Part shown: one piece after another, positions 1-12,800 of the stretch
How positions within the stretch are numbered: the stretch's first letter is position 1
How the letters are laid out: every line of letters begins with the position of its first letter
Origin: Strigops habroptila
Taxonomy: Eukaryota > Chordata > Aves > Psittaciformes > Psittacidae
Length of the DNA stretch: 64,000 nucleotides
NCBI RefSeq assembly: GCF_004027225.2
Contig: NC_044282.2
Location: forward strand, 48,576,576-48,640,575
Reading direction: 5' to 3'
The notes under the pieces: generated by a model
Told to the model about the DNA's origin: nothing
Databases searched by the model: none
Seen by the model: only the letters and a program-made list of their open reading frames with translations
Position numbers and translations under genes: made by a program

Positions 1-458
1 ATCACCAGTTGCCAGTAATGGGGTATGTCTGCCATGTGGGGGGTTTATTTATTTATTTATTTCTGAAATTCACTATATTCTTGGCATAAATGCACAATTT
101 CTTTAATCATGTTCCTTTAAAACTTTTAAAAACACTTAAAGTGTCCCTTTATGATCCAAGTAACCATTCGTTGTGAGTGTTTTATCAATAGCTATTGAAT
201 TGCTCATCTTCATGTGACTTCATGTATAGGAGTATTTTGGGTTCAAAGAAGAAACCTCAAAGATTCTATAAATACAAATATAATTCTGTGAAACTCTGAA
301 ACTTTTTTGGTATCAGATATTTTTTGCTGAAGGATTGTCCTTCTTATATAAATCTTAGATTTGAATGGTAGAGATATATTTTATACAACCCAAAATTCAG
401 ATGAGTGCAACTTGATTGATCAGGATTGATCTTTACCAGAAATATTTTTTCCTCACAG
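1..458 (+). other. GREB1: GREB1 intron (3' part)
   Basis: AT-rich intronic sequence leading to the polypyrimidine tract and AG at 457-458. A short TTTA/ATTT repeat lies at about 44-62. No coding potential or recognisable repeat family was seen. The assignment rests only on the exon that follows. Confidence 0.8.
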
Positions 459-659
459 GTATCTGACACTCCAGTTTCAATCTCCCCTGCTCAGTACATC
501 TGTGCTCCTGACAGCAAGCATACCTTCTTGGCAGCACCTGCTCAATTGCTCCTTGAAAAATACCTCCAGTATCACAGCCATCGCTTTTTCCCTCTCTCAC
601 TGAAGAATTATAGCCATCCAGTGCTATCTGTGGACTGTTACCTTAACTTAGGACCACAG
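459..659 (+). CDS. GREB1: GREB1, third-last coding exon
   Basis: This 201-nt exon encodes exactly 67 residues in phase 0, from [10 protein letters not shown] to YLNLGPQ. It is bounded by TTTTTTCCTCACAG at the 5' side and CAG/GTACTG at the 3' side. The residues match the C-terminal part of GREB1 (growth regulating estrogen receptor binding 1) as I recall the family. GREB1 is a large, nuclear, oestrogen-induced cofactor of the oestrogen receptor. Its C-terminal region has been described as glycosyltransferase-like, and this exon should fall in or next to that region, although no catalytic residue can be assigned here. The reading frame joins in phase to the exon at 2093. Upstream exons are outside the window. 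The gene call is firm because three successive exons agree. Confidence 0.93.
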
Positions 660-2092
660 GTACTGAACAAAATAAGTGGCTCCAGAAATGTTTAGAGAAC
701 AATGCCAGAGTTGTCCTAAATACCAGTATAGTCTGTGAATTATGTTAAATTCTACATTAACACAGAGCACATTTTCCAGGAGTGTTTTCTCACTCTGCTA
801 TAATTTGACCATTCCTACAGTAAATTTCTTCCACAAGGGTGTTTTACAAATACTAGCTAGCCCTTAGGCAGCACTTCAAAATACAAATGTTTTAGCTCAC
901 TTTTGATTGATATCTGAGGCAGAGGAGCAAATATCAGGAAGAGTCAGAATGGGATAAGCTGACATTAAATGTCGTGAGCTGTTGCCTCTCTCTGATGAGT
1001 TTGGATCTAGAGCCAAGGTCATTCGAATGTAGATCAGATAGAAAGATGATGCTAAGGTGGTAGTATTCAGAAGAGAGACACTGTTTTTACCTTTTCCCCT
1101 GACTTGAATACTAAGTGAAATTCAGTGAAATCTTGCTGGATTTACTAAATTTACCAAAACAGCTGTGTAATGACCTTCCCACATATGCTGCTCCCAGAAC
1201 ATTTTTAACTATTTCTTTTAATTTCCTTTCTAGCTGCGCTCTGACAGGTCTATGTTTCCACGTATTTGAAACAATAAACTCTATGGAAAGGCACTGTACT
1301 GTTACTGTCTTTATCTTTCAGCTCTAACCCATTCAGCACATAAAGTGATTTTAATTTGGTTCTGGAATTGCTACCTGAGCTGGAATATGGTACAATAGGG
1401 ATGAAGGAATATAGGTAAATATAGGCATCCTGGATCAGAGTTTCAGTTGCTGTGGGTCCTTCCTCCCCTGGATCATGCTGATTTATACCAGATGAGGGTC
1501 TGCCCCAAAGTTCAATGTAACTTTGGAAACAAAGCCTTGTGTGCAAGATTTCTTGATTAAAATTTATGAATCCTGAAAGAGTGTTATAAATATTCCTGGT
1601 TCCTAATGGATTTGGGAAGTAACCATAAAGCAAACTAGACAAGAGGAAACCTCTCACATTTATGTATATGCACAACTACTGACTTGAGTAGTCCTATTAT
1701 AATGTAAATTAAATTAGGCATTTCTAAAGGGTCCTTTGTGTGTCCAACTGCACTTTTTTTACTCATGTGTAGATAAACTGTGCTGGGCAGATCATGGCAT
1801 TATGGTTGTGGAGAGCCACTGTTACTGCAGCTTTCAAACCCTACCATATCTAAACCTCTTGATAATAATAGTAATGAATAGTAATGACTAATACATATTT
1901 ATGAATAGTGCTTTTATGTAGACTTCTAGTAAGTAGAGGGATGTTTAGGAAGGAACTATAAAGATCACAATATTTGGAGTTGGAAAGCAAGTCTGAATTT
2001 GAATAGGTGCAAATACTGAAAGCTTGATATCAAACGTTAGCTTTATAAAGAACCTTGAAAAATGTTAACGTTTTTTACCCTCTCCCAATCAG
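660..2092 (+). other. GREB1: GREB1 intron
   Basis: Intron of 1433 nt with GTACTG donor and a TTTTTTACCCTCTCCCAATCAG acceptor. Several short open frames on both strands have no family resemblance and lack splice context. No mobile element was recognised. Confidence 0.85.
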
Positions 2093-2231
2093 ATTGCAGT
2101 TTGCTATGTGAGTTCTCGGCCTCACTCTCTGAATATCAGTTCCTCTGGTTTGACATTCAGTGGTCTCCTGCTATACCTCTGTGACTCCTTTGTTGTAGCT
2201 AGCTTTTTGAAGAAGTTTCATTTTCTTAAAG
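2093..2231 (+). CDS. GREB1: GREB1, penultimate coding exon
   Basis: This 139-nt exon reads [10 protein letters not shown]...[10 protein letters not shown] in phase 0 and leaves one base (G) of a split glycine codon at its 3' end. The acceptor is CCCAATCAG and the donor is AAAG/GTGAGA. The sequence is strongly GREB1-like, including a hydrophobic stretch around [12 protein letters not shown] that is more likely a protein core than a membrane span, given the nuclear/cytosolic location of the family. It continues LNLGPQ of the previous exon without interruption and joins GATLCVIC in the last exon. No damage is visible. Confidence 0.95.
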
Positions 2232-4388
2232 GTGAGATAAAATAATTTTATTACAGAGAATTATATGACCTGGTCTCTGGGAGCCTGGGGAAAAATGTAT
2301 TTCATATGAAAATACACATGCATGCATATGTACATGCATGTATTCATATTTGTCTTTATACGGCCCACCTATCTTTGATACTTCATTGTGCTGTCTCTGT
2401 ACTGTAGTAAACTGATATATAATGAACAGTACCATAAGTTCTTCAGATTTTTAAGTGGTGAGGAATGTGGGATCTATATCATTATGCCTAGTGTATATGC
2501 ATAACTCCTTAGTTTATGTTTGAAAACTAAGTATTTAAGATTTATGCATGAAGCATCTATTGTGTCTTTCAGGTTTTCTAATTTGCAATAGAAAATAGAT
2601 GATGGAAAGCCTCCATCAAAGTCTATTTACTATCCCTGGAAATAGAAGCTGGCTCATTTAAAATTCATTCTTAATAAACAGTTTCTCCATATAGTCCTTA
2701 TGATGGTGGATAGCAGTGGAGACAAATAACTTCCATTGTATTGCAGGCAGTCACATTTCAAGCTTCTTTTGGATTGTTCTACTTATCTTAGGCATTTAGC
2801 GCTGTGAGGATTTCTTTCACTCACAGCTATAGTTGTCACTGGAGTAAAGCCACCACAGCAAATGCCTTCTTGAAATAGGCAGAGCTGTTATTAACTGCTG
2901 CGTTCTTTGTTGCAGTTGATACAGTTAATACAGTTTCATGTAGGTAGGTGCAGCAAAGTGCAAATCAGGGTGTGCAGTGCTTTTACCTGCACAAGCCACT
3001 GAAGCCAGTGCCTATGTGCATTCTGGAACAGTGTCCACATTTTAATCCTCCTGTAGTTTCTCTAACAAGGCTATCAGAGTAACTGCAAATGAAAGCAGTG
3101 CTGCTTTTGTACTGCATTTTTTGAGTGACTGGAGACTATCAATCAATCAGTTTAATTTTGCATATACCAGGCAACTTTAATTGCGAGTAGCACAAAGTGT
3201 ATTTGATTCAGGATTTCTCCATCTCCCTTGTCAGTCTACTTGATTTTCTAACCGCGCACATGGAGATTAAACGCCACATGATTGTCTGTCTTGTTTCTTT
3301 TTACTATATTCTCAGCTTCTTTTTCGCCTTGGGCATTTCCACTTACCTCACCGCCTCTCATTCAGATTATTGAATGCTGGCAAGGCAATTATTTCCTCTT
3401 AATTGAGCACTTTTCTCAGAAGTCAGGAAGTGATGCATGCAAATTAAAATGATAGTTGATACCATTTACTAAAATACGATATATCTTACTTTGACATTCT
3501 GGACTTGCCTGTGTCTGTAGACATACAGACCATGTTCTTTTTTGCCAGCACATTAACATACCAATATGAAAAGTGCTAAAGTTTGCGATTAGTTTTAAGG
3601 ACATGTTTAGACCATTTCTGGTCAGCACAAAGCACAAAAAGCTTAATCAGCCATCACGGTGATTTACTTGTGGTGTGTTTTGCTGAATGGGGTTTTCACT
3701 CAACAAGGTAATGATCAGTAGGTCTAGAACAGTAACGGATGTAGGGCTTTACCTTGTTTTCTGGCAGGTCTCATCACCACCTACTTAGACCTGACAGATT
3801 TACCCTTCTTTACCTTAAAGAGTAGGGAATGTATTTGTGGTCTTGTTTATTAGATGAATACTAGATACCTCAAGTTACGCAAGAAGATCCTGATAAACAG
3901 GTAGCTGAACATAGCTCTCCTCTGTCCTACATAGAATCATAGAATAGTTTGGGTTGGAAGGAACCTTAAAGCTCATCTAGTTCCAACCCCTCTGCCATGG
4001 GCAGGGACACCTTCCACTAGACCAGGTTACTTAAAGCCCTGTCCAACCTGGCCTTGGACACTGCCAGGGATGGGACAGCCACAGCTTCTCTGGGCAACCT
4101 GTTCCAGTGCCACCACCTTCATAGTGAAGAATGTTTTCCTAATGCCTAATCTAAATGCCTCTTTCAGTTTAAAGCCATTCCCCCTTGTCCTATCACTACA
4201 GGCCCTTGTAAAAAGACCCTCTCCAGATTTCTTATAGGCGCTTTTTAATGTCTTCACTTTTTTCCAAGCTTGTTTGTAATTCCTGTTGTGAAAGTGGTGG
4301 AGTTCTACATGCTAAGGAGTATAGGGAGCTGGGTGATCTGAGAACAAAGGGGATACTCACATGGGTTCCTTTTTAACTGTTTGCTTAG
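2232..4388 (+). other. GREB1: GREB1 last intron, with CR1 insertion
   Basis: Intron of 2157 nt from GTGAGA to TTAACTGTTTGCTTAG. It carries one antisense CR1 3' fragment at about 3931-4248. The remainder is unique AT-rich DNA with no recognised exon. Confidence 0.85.
3931..4248 (-). mobile_element. CR1 LINE 3' fragment
   Basis: The + strand starts with ATAGAATCATAGAATAG followed by GGGTTGGAAGG and CCAACCCCTCTGCCATGGGC. This is the reverse complement of the 3' end of an avian CR1 non-LTR retrotransposon. It is a 5'-truncated copy of about 320 bp, typical of CR1, and carries no intact ORF. It lies antisense to GREB1 in its last intron. Confidence 0.93.
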
Positions 4389-4552
4389 GTGCCACCCTGT
4401 GTGTGATTTGTCAAGATCGCAATTCTCTTCGCCAGACTGTTGTCCGGCTAGAGCTGGAAGATGAATGGCAGTTCCGACTGCGGGATGAATTCCAGACTGC
4501 CAATGCAAAAGAGGACAGACCACTTTTCTTCCTGACTGGACGACATATTTAA
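4389..4552 (+). CDS. GREB1: GREB1, last coding exon with stop
   Basis: The exon starts after CTTAG with GT, completing the split glycine, and reads [15 protein letters not shown]... to FFLTGRHI followed by TAA at 4550-4552. That gives 53 full codons plus stop. The charged run [15 protein letters not shown] and the FFLTGRH terminus are the very conserved GREB1 C-terminus. Together with the two exons above, 167 C-terminal residues are in the window. GREB1 acts in the nucleus as an oestrogen-receptor cofactor. Nothing suggests a pseudogene: phases agree, splice sites are canonical and no internal stop is present. Confidence 0.96.
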
Positions 4553-6110
4553 TTGAAAAGAAGAGACACATTTCCTGAGTGATACAAGAGACTAATTGCC
4601 ACCATCTCATGAAATAACTTTCAAGAGGCTCTGGACAGAAACAGAACTGGTTTCCGTTGTTCTTTAGAATGATATCTAATTAAACAATTTACTCTCATAT
4701 TTCCAAATATCGAAGTGACTTTTCTAATTTAATTCTCTGATGGAAGTCACTCCTAATTCCTGGGAGAGATGCAGAAACTTACTACTCTGCGTGATGGAAA
4801 TCATTTTGGATCAGAAGGGAGGTCAATGTGTGCACTTCTTCTATGAGAGAAAAGATCATGTGCAAGTTCATAAGCAAGAGGTTTAGAAAACTTTTTGTAT
4901 ATTCCAGAAATAGTAATGTAAATTTAGGAGCAGATTTTGTTTTACAAGTCTTATTTATCTAACAGTTGGCACAAGGCAACAGGAATTGTTTTTGTAGTAT
5001 ACTGCTACGATTGATCCAGGTAGGCTTTTTATATAAAGATTTGTAAAGTATATTTCTTTAATAGTGGGAACTCAGTTGGATCCTTAATTTTTGGAACAGT
5101 GCCACACTGAATAGAGTCTGTACAGGACTCTGGGGATAGAAGCATAATTATATATCTGGTTTTATTAGCATAAGGAAGAGAGTCAAGAAAGTAGATTTTT
5201 AAATGAGATCTGAACATTTAAGCCTGAAACTGAAATTACCTTGAATAACTGAAGATAGATACCAAATAGTGAGACTGACCTGCAAGTGACATTACATCTA
5301 GAACAGTGGTTTTTTTCTGGTTTCTGATTAAATTCTTGTACTGGCTGAGACTTCAAACTGGGCCCAGTGCACTCAAGACAGGAGATGAGACTGTTCTGAA
5401 ACACTCCTAATACACTTTACGGGGATATTTTCCTGCCAAGGTGCTTCAAAAGAGAAATTAGAGACTACATCTCTGGTGAATTCAGGTGAAAATCTGAAAA
5501 TGTGTTATAGAATGGCACCAGGCATCATACTATTTTGTACACTCTAAATGTGAAGTCAGTGATCACAGTCTTTGTCTAGGCTTTTGGAAACACTGTCTGA
5601 GCTGCAAACTTCCTGTTTGTCTTTATAGAATCAGTGTTAACTTCAGTCAGTCCAGGTGCAGGAAGGATGAGTATAGGCATTGTCAGGAGACATCGAATAT
5701 TTGGGCAGTCTTTTCTTGCTGGACATATCAATAGGAGGATCATTGATTTTATATTGATTCCATTAGGTGGCTGAGTCCATTACAGTACTGGCATTGAAAA
5801 GCAGACATCAGTATGACTGTGCCAAAGAGCTAATTTAGGTTCATTTATCGGGAAAAGATAAGTTCTGTAAGTCTGAGAGACTTAGATCGCTATTTACAAG
5901 GTAACTGCTAGAAATCAGTGTGTTTCTATATTTCATTGTCCTTGTTTCAACAGAGTGAGAATTCAGTTTAAGTTTTGGGAAGGTGACCATTGTCCCGTGT
6001 AAATAGTATTATCTGTTTTCACCAGTTGATTAGTTAATTTAAACTTTTTTAAAGAATTGTGATGTCTAATCCATTCTTTATAAATAAAGTTCATGCTGCA
6101 TGGACATCTG
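4553..6110 (+). other. GREB1: GREB1 3' UTR (end inferred)
   Basis: AT-rich sequence follows the TAA. The canonical AATAAA at 6083-6088 is followed about 20-35 nt later by a GT-rich stretch (TGTCTTGGTGATGTG), a plausible cleavage/polyadenylation context. An ATTAAA variant at 4679-4684 could give a short UTR. The ORFs in this interval look accidental. Confidence 0.6.
6083..6088 (+). terminator. GREB1: Poly(A) signal AATAAA, probable GREB1
   Basis: Canonical hexamer about 1.5 kb after the GREB1 stop with a GT-rich element downstream. Whether it is the main site needs transcript ends. Confidence 0.55.
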
Positions 6111-7882
6111 TCTTGGTGATGTGCAGGACCATCAAGGACACTTTGAGGGGGGGAGGGAACAAGAAAGGTGTTGGCTGAAAGGGGTTAATATAATTAAGGA
6201 ACGCCTTGAACTGATCAAGAGAAAATACAGCACTGCTTAATGGCCTAAAGCATAATGCATCGTCAAAGGTCTAAGAGCTTCTACAAGAACTCAGAACTAA
6301 AGATAGTGGGTTGAAATCTCCTTTCCTGTAACCAAATACTGGAACAACTTATAACAAGTGCCTGTTAACTTCTGTGTTTTAGAACTGAAATTCTCTCTGT
6401 GAGTATTTAGACATCCATTTTCTCTAAGAAACTGAAAAAAGGCCTAAAATATATAACAAATAAAAATAATTCACATCTTTTCTTAACATTCTCTTTTGCC
6501 ACAGTCTTCAAAACTTTGACAAAGTGCAGGTGCTAGTGGGCTGAAACCATCATACTCCTGAGTGTTGTTTCACTGCTAACCTTTTGCTCCATAAGTTACC
6601 TACTTACTGTATCCTGTCTACAGAATAGGAGTCTCAGGACCTGGCCTGACTAGGCATATGTCTATCATGTGAGCAAGTGCAATTGTTCTCTGTCATGGAG
6701 TATATACATAATCAATCGTATATGGTGAAACTTGCTTGCATTGTCTGATGGAGCACATCCTGTTATAAAAGCAGATATGCGCTTAGTGTGTGACCAAAAT
6801 GCAGTCACTTCCCATCATATAACCAGCTATGCACCCAGCATGGTAGAAAAATATGGCATTTTGTTCACAGCATGCCAAAAAAGTGATGGTGGATGGGTCA
6901 GGGAGAGCCACTCTCCAGAGCTCCATCCAAAGGTTTATTCGTTCCTGGCCTAGTTTACAAGCTAAGCTCCCTAAACAGTGTAAGCTTTCAGGGAGAGGGA
7001 CAATGCAGTGTTTGTGTCCAACTGCGACTCTGAGGCGATACAGTAATACAGATAAATAATAATGATAAATAAAAGCAAACTGGGTGAGACTGGCATCCTG
7101 CGCTGCAACATCTTTGTGCTGTAGCTGTTTACCCTAGATGTATGTGTAGGGCTGGGAACCCAGGCACCAGCTCCACCCTCCTCTTGTCTTGCCATTTGTG
7201 GGAGGCTTCCCGTCCCAGTGACCTTTGTGAGAAAACTTGGCCCGAGCCCACCATGTACGCAAATCGTCTAAGTATTTCCTTTCTGACTTTGGATGTGGCA
7301 AGAAGACAGAGCTCTCCATCATGGGGATTGACGTGAAAATGTAGTAGCAAACAAAATAAAAGGCATTTCCTGCATGCTTTCACAGACTTTTTGCAGCTTG
7401 TACCTTCTTCTATAGTGCCTTCCATGCTTGCTGATTTAGCCATCCACTATTATCACCTGCAGATAGTACTGTTAGCATGCTATGTATTGCGTGCCAGAGA
7501 GAGGAGTATTTTGTGATTCAGCTTATGCAAAAGACAGTATCCAAATACAGAGAAGGTTACTGGGAAGGTGACATCCTCTCTCCAGTATCAAAGCACTCTT
7601 CAGAAGCACTGAACCACTAATGTCTGGTATCTAATCATCTGGGCTTTACAGAGCATTCGAACAGTGGAGGATGTAAAGGATTTCCTCCTTCCCTAGCAAG
7701 TGCCTCTCATTGTGGTGACAAGGAATGTACATATCTCAGCTGCCACTCTGTATCTGAAAGCAGCTGCTAAATATTGCTTGGGAGGGGGCTGCTTTTCAAA
7801 GGCTGTATCTGTGACACCGTGGTGAAATGTGTCATGCACACAAAAAGGAAGAGGTACAAGTAATAGACAAACAACGCAAAGG
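6111..7882. other. Intergenic, no gene seen
   Basis: Mixed-composition DNA with a G-rich run at about 6147-6156 and another AATAAA near 6463. Short overlapping ORFs on both strands at 6.7-7.4 kb have no recognisable motif and overlap one another, so they look accidental. Confidence 0.6.
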
Positions 7883-8201
7883 AATCATAGAATCATAGAA
7901 TTGTTTGGGTTGGAAGGGACCTATAAAGGTCATCTAGTCCAACCCCCTGCAAAAAGCAGGGACACCAAGTAGACCAGGTTGCTGAAAGTCCCATCCAGCC
8001 CACACTTGAACACTTCCAGGGATGGGGCATCCACCACCTCTATGGGCAACCTCATTATAAAAAATTTCTTCCTCATGTCCAACCTGAATCCCCCCTCTTT
8101 TAGTTTAAAACCATTACCCCTTGTCTTATCGCAACAGGCCTGCTAAAAAGTCTCTCCCCATCTTTCTTACAGGCCCCTTTTAAATACTGAAAGGCTGCGA
8201 T
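7883..8201 (-). mobile_element. CR1 LINE 3' fragment
   Basis: Begins with AATCATAGAATCATAGAATTG and GGGTTGGAAGGGACC, then CATCTAGTCCAACCCCCTGC, and continues to a segment complementary to GCAGCCTTTCAGTATTTAAA. This is a reverse-oriented, 5'-truncated avian CR1 of about 320 bp. Its distal border is followed by GGGGCGGGGGAGAGGTTTAGGG. Confidence 0.93.
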
Positions 8202-9775
8202 AGGGGCGGGGGAGAGGTTTAGGGTTAGGGTGACACAGGTCTGGGAGTTCTGAGTCGATAGTCCAGTTGCTGGCATTGTCCAATGCTGACATATGGGAGT
8301 GATGGGGACATTTGATTTAATGGCGAGACTCCTGCTCAGTGAGAAAAAGATGTTTGGAATCAACTGCCATGATTTTAAGAAAGGTTTCGTAAAGGTGCTT
8401 CATATGTAAATATGGTTTTGAGTAAAATCCTCAAGTAAATGGAAATGTTTCATTTAGGGTTAAATAGTAATACCAACAGAAGGAAATTTCTTCACACCTG
8501 TTACATGACCAATGTGTTGATTATGCACTTAAGCTCTGAACATGCTAAGGAGTATTCTGGCAGTGTGTGCTAGGGTGCTATAGAAAATGCTGAGCGGCAC
8601 TGTTAACAGCGACTTCACAATTTTCTTTATACTTAGAGACAACAGGATTGATGATAGGAAAGTGAGTTTTTCCTTGTTACTACCTATAGGGACCAGTAAC
8701 AGTTTGGAGAATAGTTATTGGCTCACAGGGTATTGCAGTATGGCTTAATTCTGCATCCTATGATACCTATGCAGAATGTGCTTTTGCAAACACACAGAAC
8801 CTGCATTTTGGTGATGGTGTGACTTTTTTTCTATTGCAACTTAAATTATTCTTGTAAATATTGTTGGTTTATCAGCCATATATCTCATAGGTCTGTCCCA
8901 GACAAGATGGCACCTGCATTGGAGCAGATTGGCAGCACTGGATACCAGTCTGAAATCCCACACACAGCTCATGTTTGGGCTGGATATGCAGCATCTTCAA
9001 TCTTACCTCTATGGGAGATGCAAAACAGGAGAGTTACAACTCATCATCTCTAAGGTAGATTTTATTCTTAATATGGCCCTGCTTCAGGTACCAAGATGCT
9101 ATAAATTGCTATGGGTGTTTAGGAGACAAAAGCCTTTACAAAAAGAAAATAGAGAAGAGCAGTTCCATACGCTATGCCCACAGCAACTGAAGTAATATGA
9201 AAAGGCTGGAGCAAGTTAAACTATTTTAGGTGAGTGATGCTGTCCCAGTGCAGTAGAGTTGTGATTGTACTTTAAAATACCTTAAATTAATCTCTAAGTT
9301 GAACAATTATTCTACTAAAAATAAGATGACATAATCTTATCAGCTCAGCAAAATAAAGTTCACATGAACATTACCATGAGCTAATATTACTATATTTAAA
9401 TATTCTGGAATGATTACAAATGGTTTTTTTCTCTGTCATGATATAGCACTTGCAAACACTGTTTATAAAAAGAAATTGGCTCCTGTTTGCCCTGTGTCAT
9501 TGTGCAGTGAAATCATTAGGCAGTGTTTAAGACTGACATCAAGATTTCTGTTTACACTGCATAGTGACCTGATGAAACTCCTTGCTACAGGATCACACAG
9601 AGGCCACGAGTCTAAGCAGGAGTCCAAAGTCTGTTGCGAAGATTATGTGAACCGTGAGTCTGAGAATGTCTTCTGCAAATTTTGTGTCAGTCCCTGTGTT
9701 CCACATGTGTCTTTGGCTGAAAACACCAACTAAGGAAGTAGCAGCAAAGTTGCGAAGTCCTGATAGTTGGGAAGA

Positions 9776-9804
9776 GGGAAGGGAGTGAGGGAAGGGAGGG
9801 AGGG
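9776..9804 (+). repeat. GGGA-rich tract, potential G-quadruplex
   Basis: Six GGG runs at 9776, 9781, 9789, 9794, 9798 and 9802 are separated by loops of 2, 5, 2, 1 and 1 nt. This fits the usual intramolecular G-quadruplex pattern on the + strand. Confidence 0.65.
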
Positions 9805-12800
9805 AAAAGCAGCTGCTGGGGTCATTGGGAAGCACTGGGAAGGAGGCAAAGAGACAGAGGCCTGGCTGTGTGGGCATGGCAGCAGAGGAGGTAGGAAGGG
9901 GAGCAGGCAGTGGGAATGGCAACCCTGGGTAAAGGCTGGGAACCACTGTCCTAATTTATGAAAATTATGGAGAAAGTTCTTTTTACATCCTGTTGTTATT
10001 CCATTTCTGGATATCTTGATTGGAAGTGTTCAGTGATAGTCATCCTTGGACATAGGATACCAGACTATGAGGTGCATTGATCTAGGAGCAATAGCTGTTG
10101 GGTTCATGTATGTTCCACAGAAGAAATGCTCATATTTGTTAGTGCTTCCTGGTAAAAGGTCCTGAAGCTGGATGGTGCAGAATATGTCAAAGGCTTGAGA
10201 AATACAGTGTGCTGTGAAAGATGCACTGCCACTTCTTGAAGAATTTTATAAATGAACATTACACAACGTATTACAATGATTTAAACAGTATTTCTGATAG
10301 ATCGTTATACTTCCCCATCACAGCTTGAAAGCAAATTTAACAGAAGAAATGGGTGGGACAGTGGAAAATTACTCCAACAAACAGTGGTTCCTATCTTTTA
10401 AGTTTAGTGAATAGACCTTTCTGCAGAAGCAGGAATGCCACTGAAATTCATTAGGTGTGGCATTTCCCTGGTTAGCTGAAATTAGAAGAATTGTATTTAA
10501 TTTCCTTCCCCAAAGTTGTTCCAGAAAGAAAACGTGATTTGTCAGATAACTAATAAATGGGGTTTTGTGCTTACAGTCTTAATAATTGGCGTACAACAGA
10601 AAATGAGTAACTTGAGCATCTTGTTAACTTAAGTGCTCTGCTGTTTTCTCTTGGAAATGTTAAGCCTACACCTTGAGAGTGACTTGGCTATTGGGCCACT
10701 TCAGATTATGAGCTTCTAATGTGAATTGTGAAAAAGCTTCAGTAAGCATCATATTTTCTGAAAATTAGGTCTCTTCCATATGTCTTCCAAGTCAATGTCC
10801 TGTGATCCTACGTCACCCAGTCCACTGGGGACTGGCACCAGTGTGCCAGAGCAGCCGAGTTTCAGGGGCAGAGCTGGCAGCAGGAGGCTGCGTGTCAGGG
10901 CAGGAGGTGTGCCGAGGGCAGCCCAGCAGGCTTCCATAGTCCCAGTGGGTAACTGCAGTGAGCACAGGAATTACACCTTGTTCCCAACACTCCCAAACCT
11001 TAAAGGCAACTCCATGCTCCCTCTCAGCTGGTATGACACAGATGTTCTTGAGACCCTGGAATAAACAGTTTTAGGAAACTGCTTCGGACTTTAAAAAGCT
11101 CCACATTGTCATTTGGGCTCAAGAGGAGAATGGAGGCAAGTACAGCTGATGCTGATGCTGCTTTTGAAAACTCTGCCAAACCACAGCCTATGTGACTGTG
11201 ATATGCTGATCCTCAAGCTGACAATGCCTGGTGGGCTGCCAACTACTAGAGAGGGCTATCGCTTTTCAGTCCAAAGTTTTCTTTTTCCATCACTTCGTTA
11301 TTTTCCTACTTACAGAATTTGCATATAGCTTAAGGTTAAATATCAAACCTAGCTGGCCATATTTGATCATTTGATAATCATTATCAGCTCACAGCTAACG
11401 CTAGGACTCTCCTGCAGCAGCGTGCTATAAATAGCCCATTTTGTTATATAACTCAGTGGAAAGATTTAGAAGCCTTTGTCCAAAGTTCGAGATGCATCAG
11501 AAGAGTTTAGGGGTTTTGATAGCAATTTTATTTCACCAGCTACTGGAGCCAGATGCCTTATAAGCAGAGGAATAATAAATAATAAAGTTCAAGCTAAAGG
11601 TTGTGAATTTGGAAGCATATCATAGCTGTGAATTAGTGGTCAGTTCAGGCACAAAGCCTCCTCTAGGCCTGACCTTGGGGACAAAGCTCCCATTCTTGTC
11701 AGCTGCCAAAAGTGATTTCAAGCTGCCGGACCTGGCAGCCCCCTCTTACAGAATCAGAGGTCTCACAGACATCAGGGCAAGTTTGTCTGAAGTCACGTAG
11801 GGTGAGATCTATAATAATTGGATTCTACACTCTGCTACCAAACCAAACAGAAACAGAAGAGCAAATGGGACAAATGGAAAAGAAAACGTCCCTCTTACAA
11901 GCTTGATTGCACAGAACAGAAAAGCTGTGCTGCCTTCACACGCACACAGTTATAGTTGTGAAGTTGTGCAGCTGTGCAGAAAGGCAGAATTAGATTTTGA
12001 CATTAAGAACCTGTCTTGAAAACAAAATTAAACCATTAAATTCCACACAAAACATGATTAATGATGGTAATAAAATCATGGCAGTGAAAATTCCTTATAG
12101 TCTATTCACAGAATTTATAACTCAGCAAGCTGTCTGACCATAAAATTTCATACGAAAGTAAGGATTCTGACTGTTTGGAAGTGAATTTGTGTTTTCCAGG
12201 CTCTAATTTTTCACTGAACCTTAAAATTTAGTTAGAATACTTGAGGAGTCAGTTGCAAGGAAAGTGTGCTCTGGTTTCCTGAGCTCAGGTTTCTTGCTGT
12301 GACTGTGCTTCCAAGAACTTCAGCAGGTAAAATTAGCAGGCAAACATGATCACTGGAGCTTCGTTTTCAACAGTTAAAACTTGAAGGAGCATTTTTGTAT
12401 ATGGCTGAAACCAAGAGTGCTTTTGGTAGCATCTGGAAAGAACGGGGAAAAATTATCAGCTCAGGATGTCATCCGAGGAGGAAGACCAGCCAGAGACCCC
12501 CATTGGCTCCCCTTGGTCTTGGGTAAGAGATTAAGCCCTAAGGTTGCATAAATAACACTTAAAGTTCTAGGAAAATGTAATGAGCTGTGTTGTGAAGCCT
12601 AGATAGAACTGAGTCTCATCAGGTTTTTTACTCTCCTGTTGAGGTTTGTGTTTCATTACTGGTTAGATTGTTTGTTCTAGTTCTAACTGTGGACATTAAA
12701 AAAAAAAAATGGGATGGGGAAAATCATCTTTTGCTTCTGCTGTTTATTTTTGGTGCTACAAGAAAACCTGGCTGATGCTTTGCTGTCTTATTGGCTGTGT

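Noticed and set aside
1250..1675. 141-codon minus-strand ORF in a GREB1 intron
   Set aside because: No family resemblance, no splice or promoter context, antisense inside an intron.
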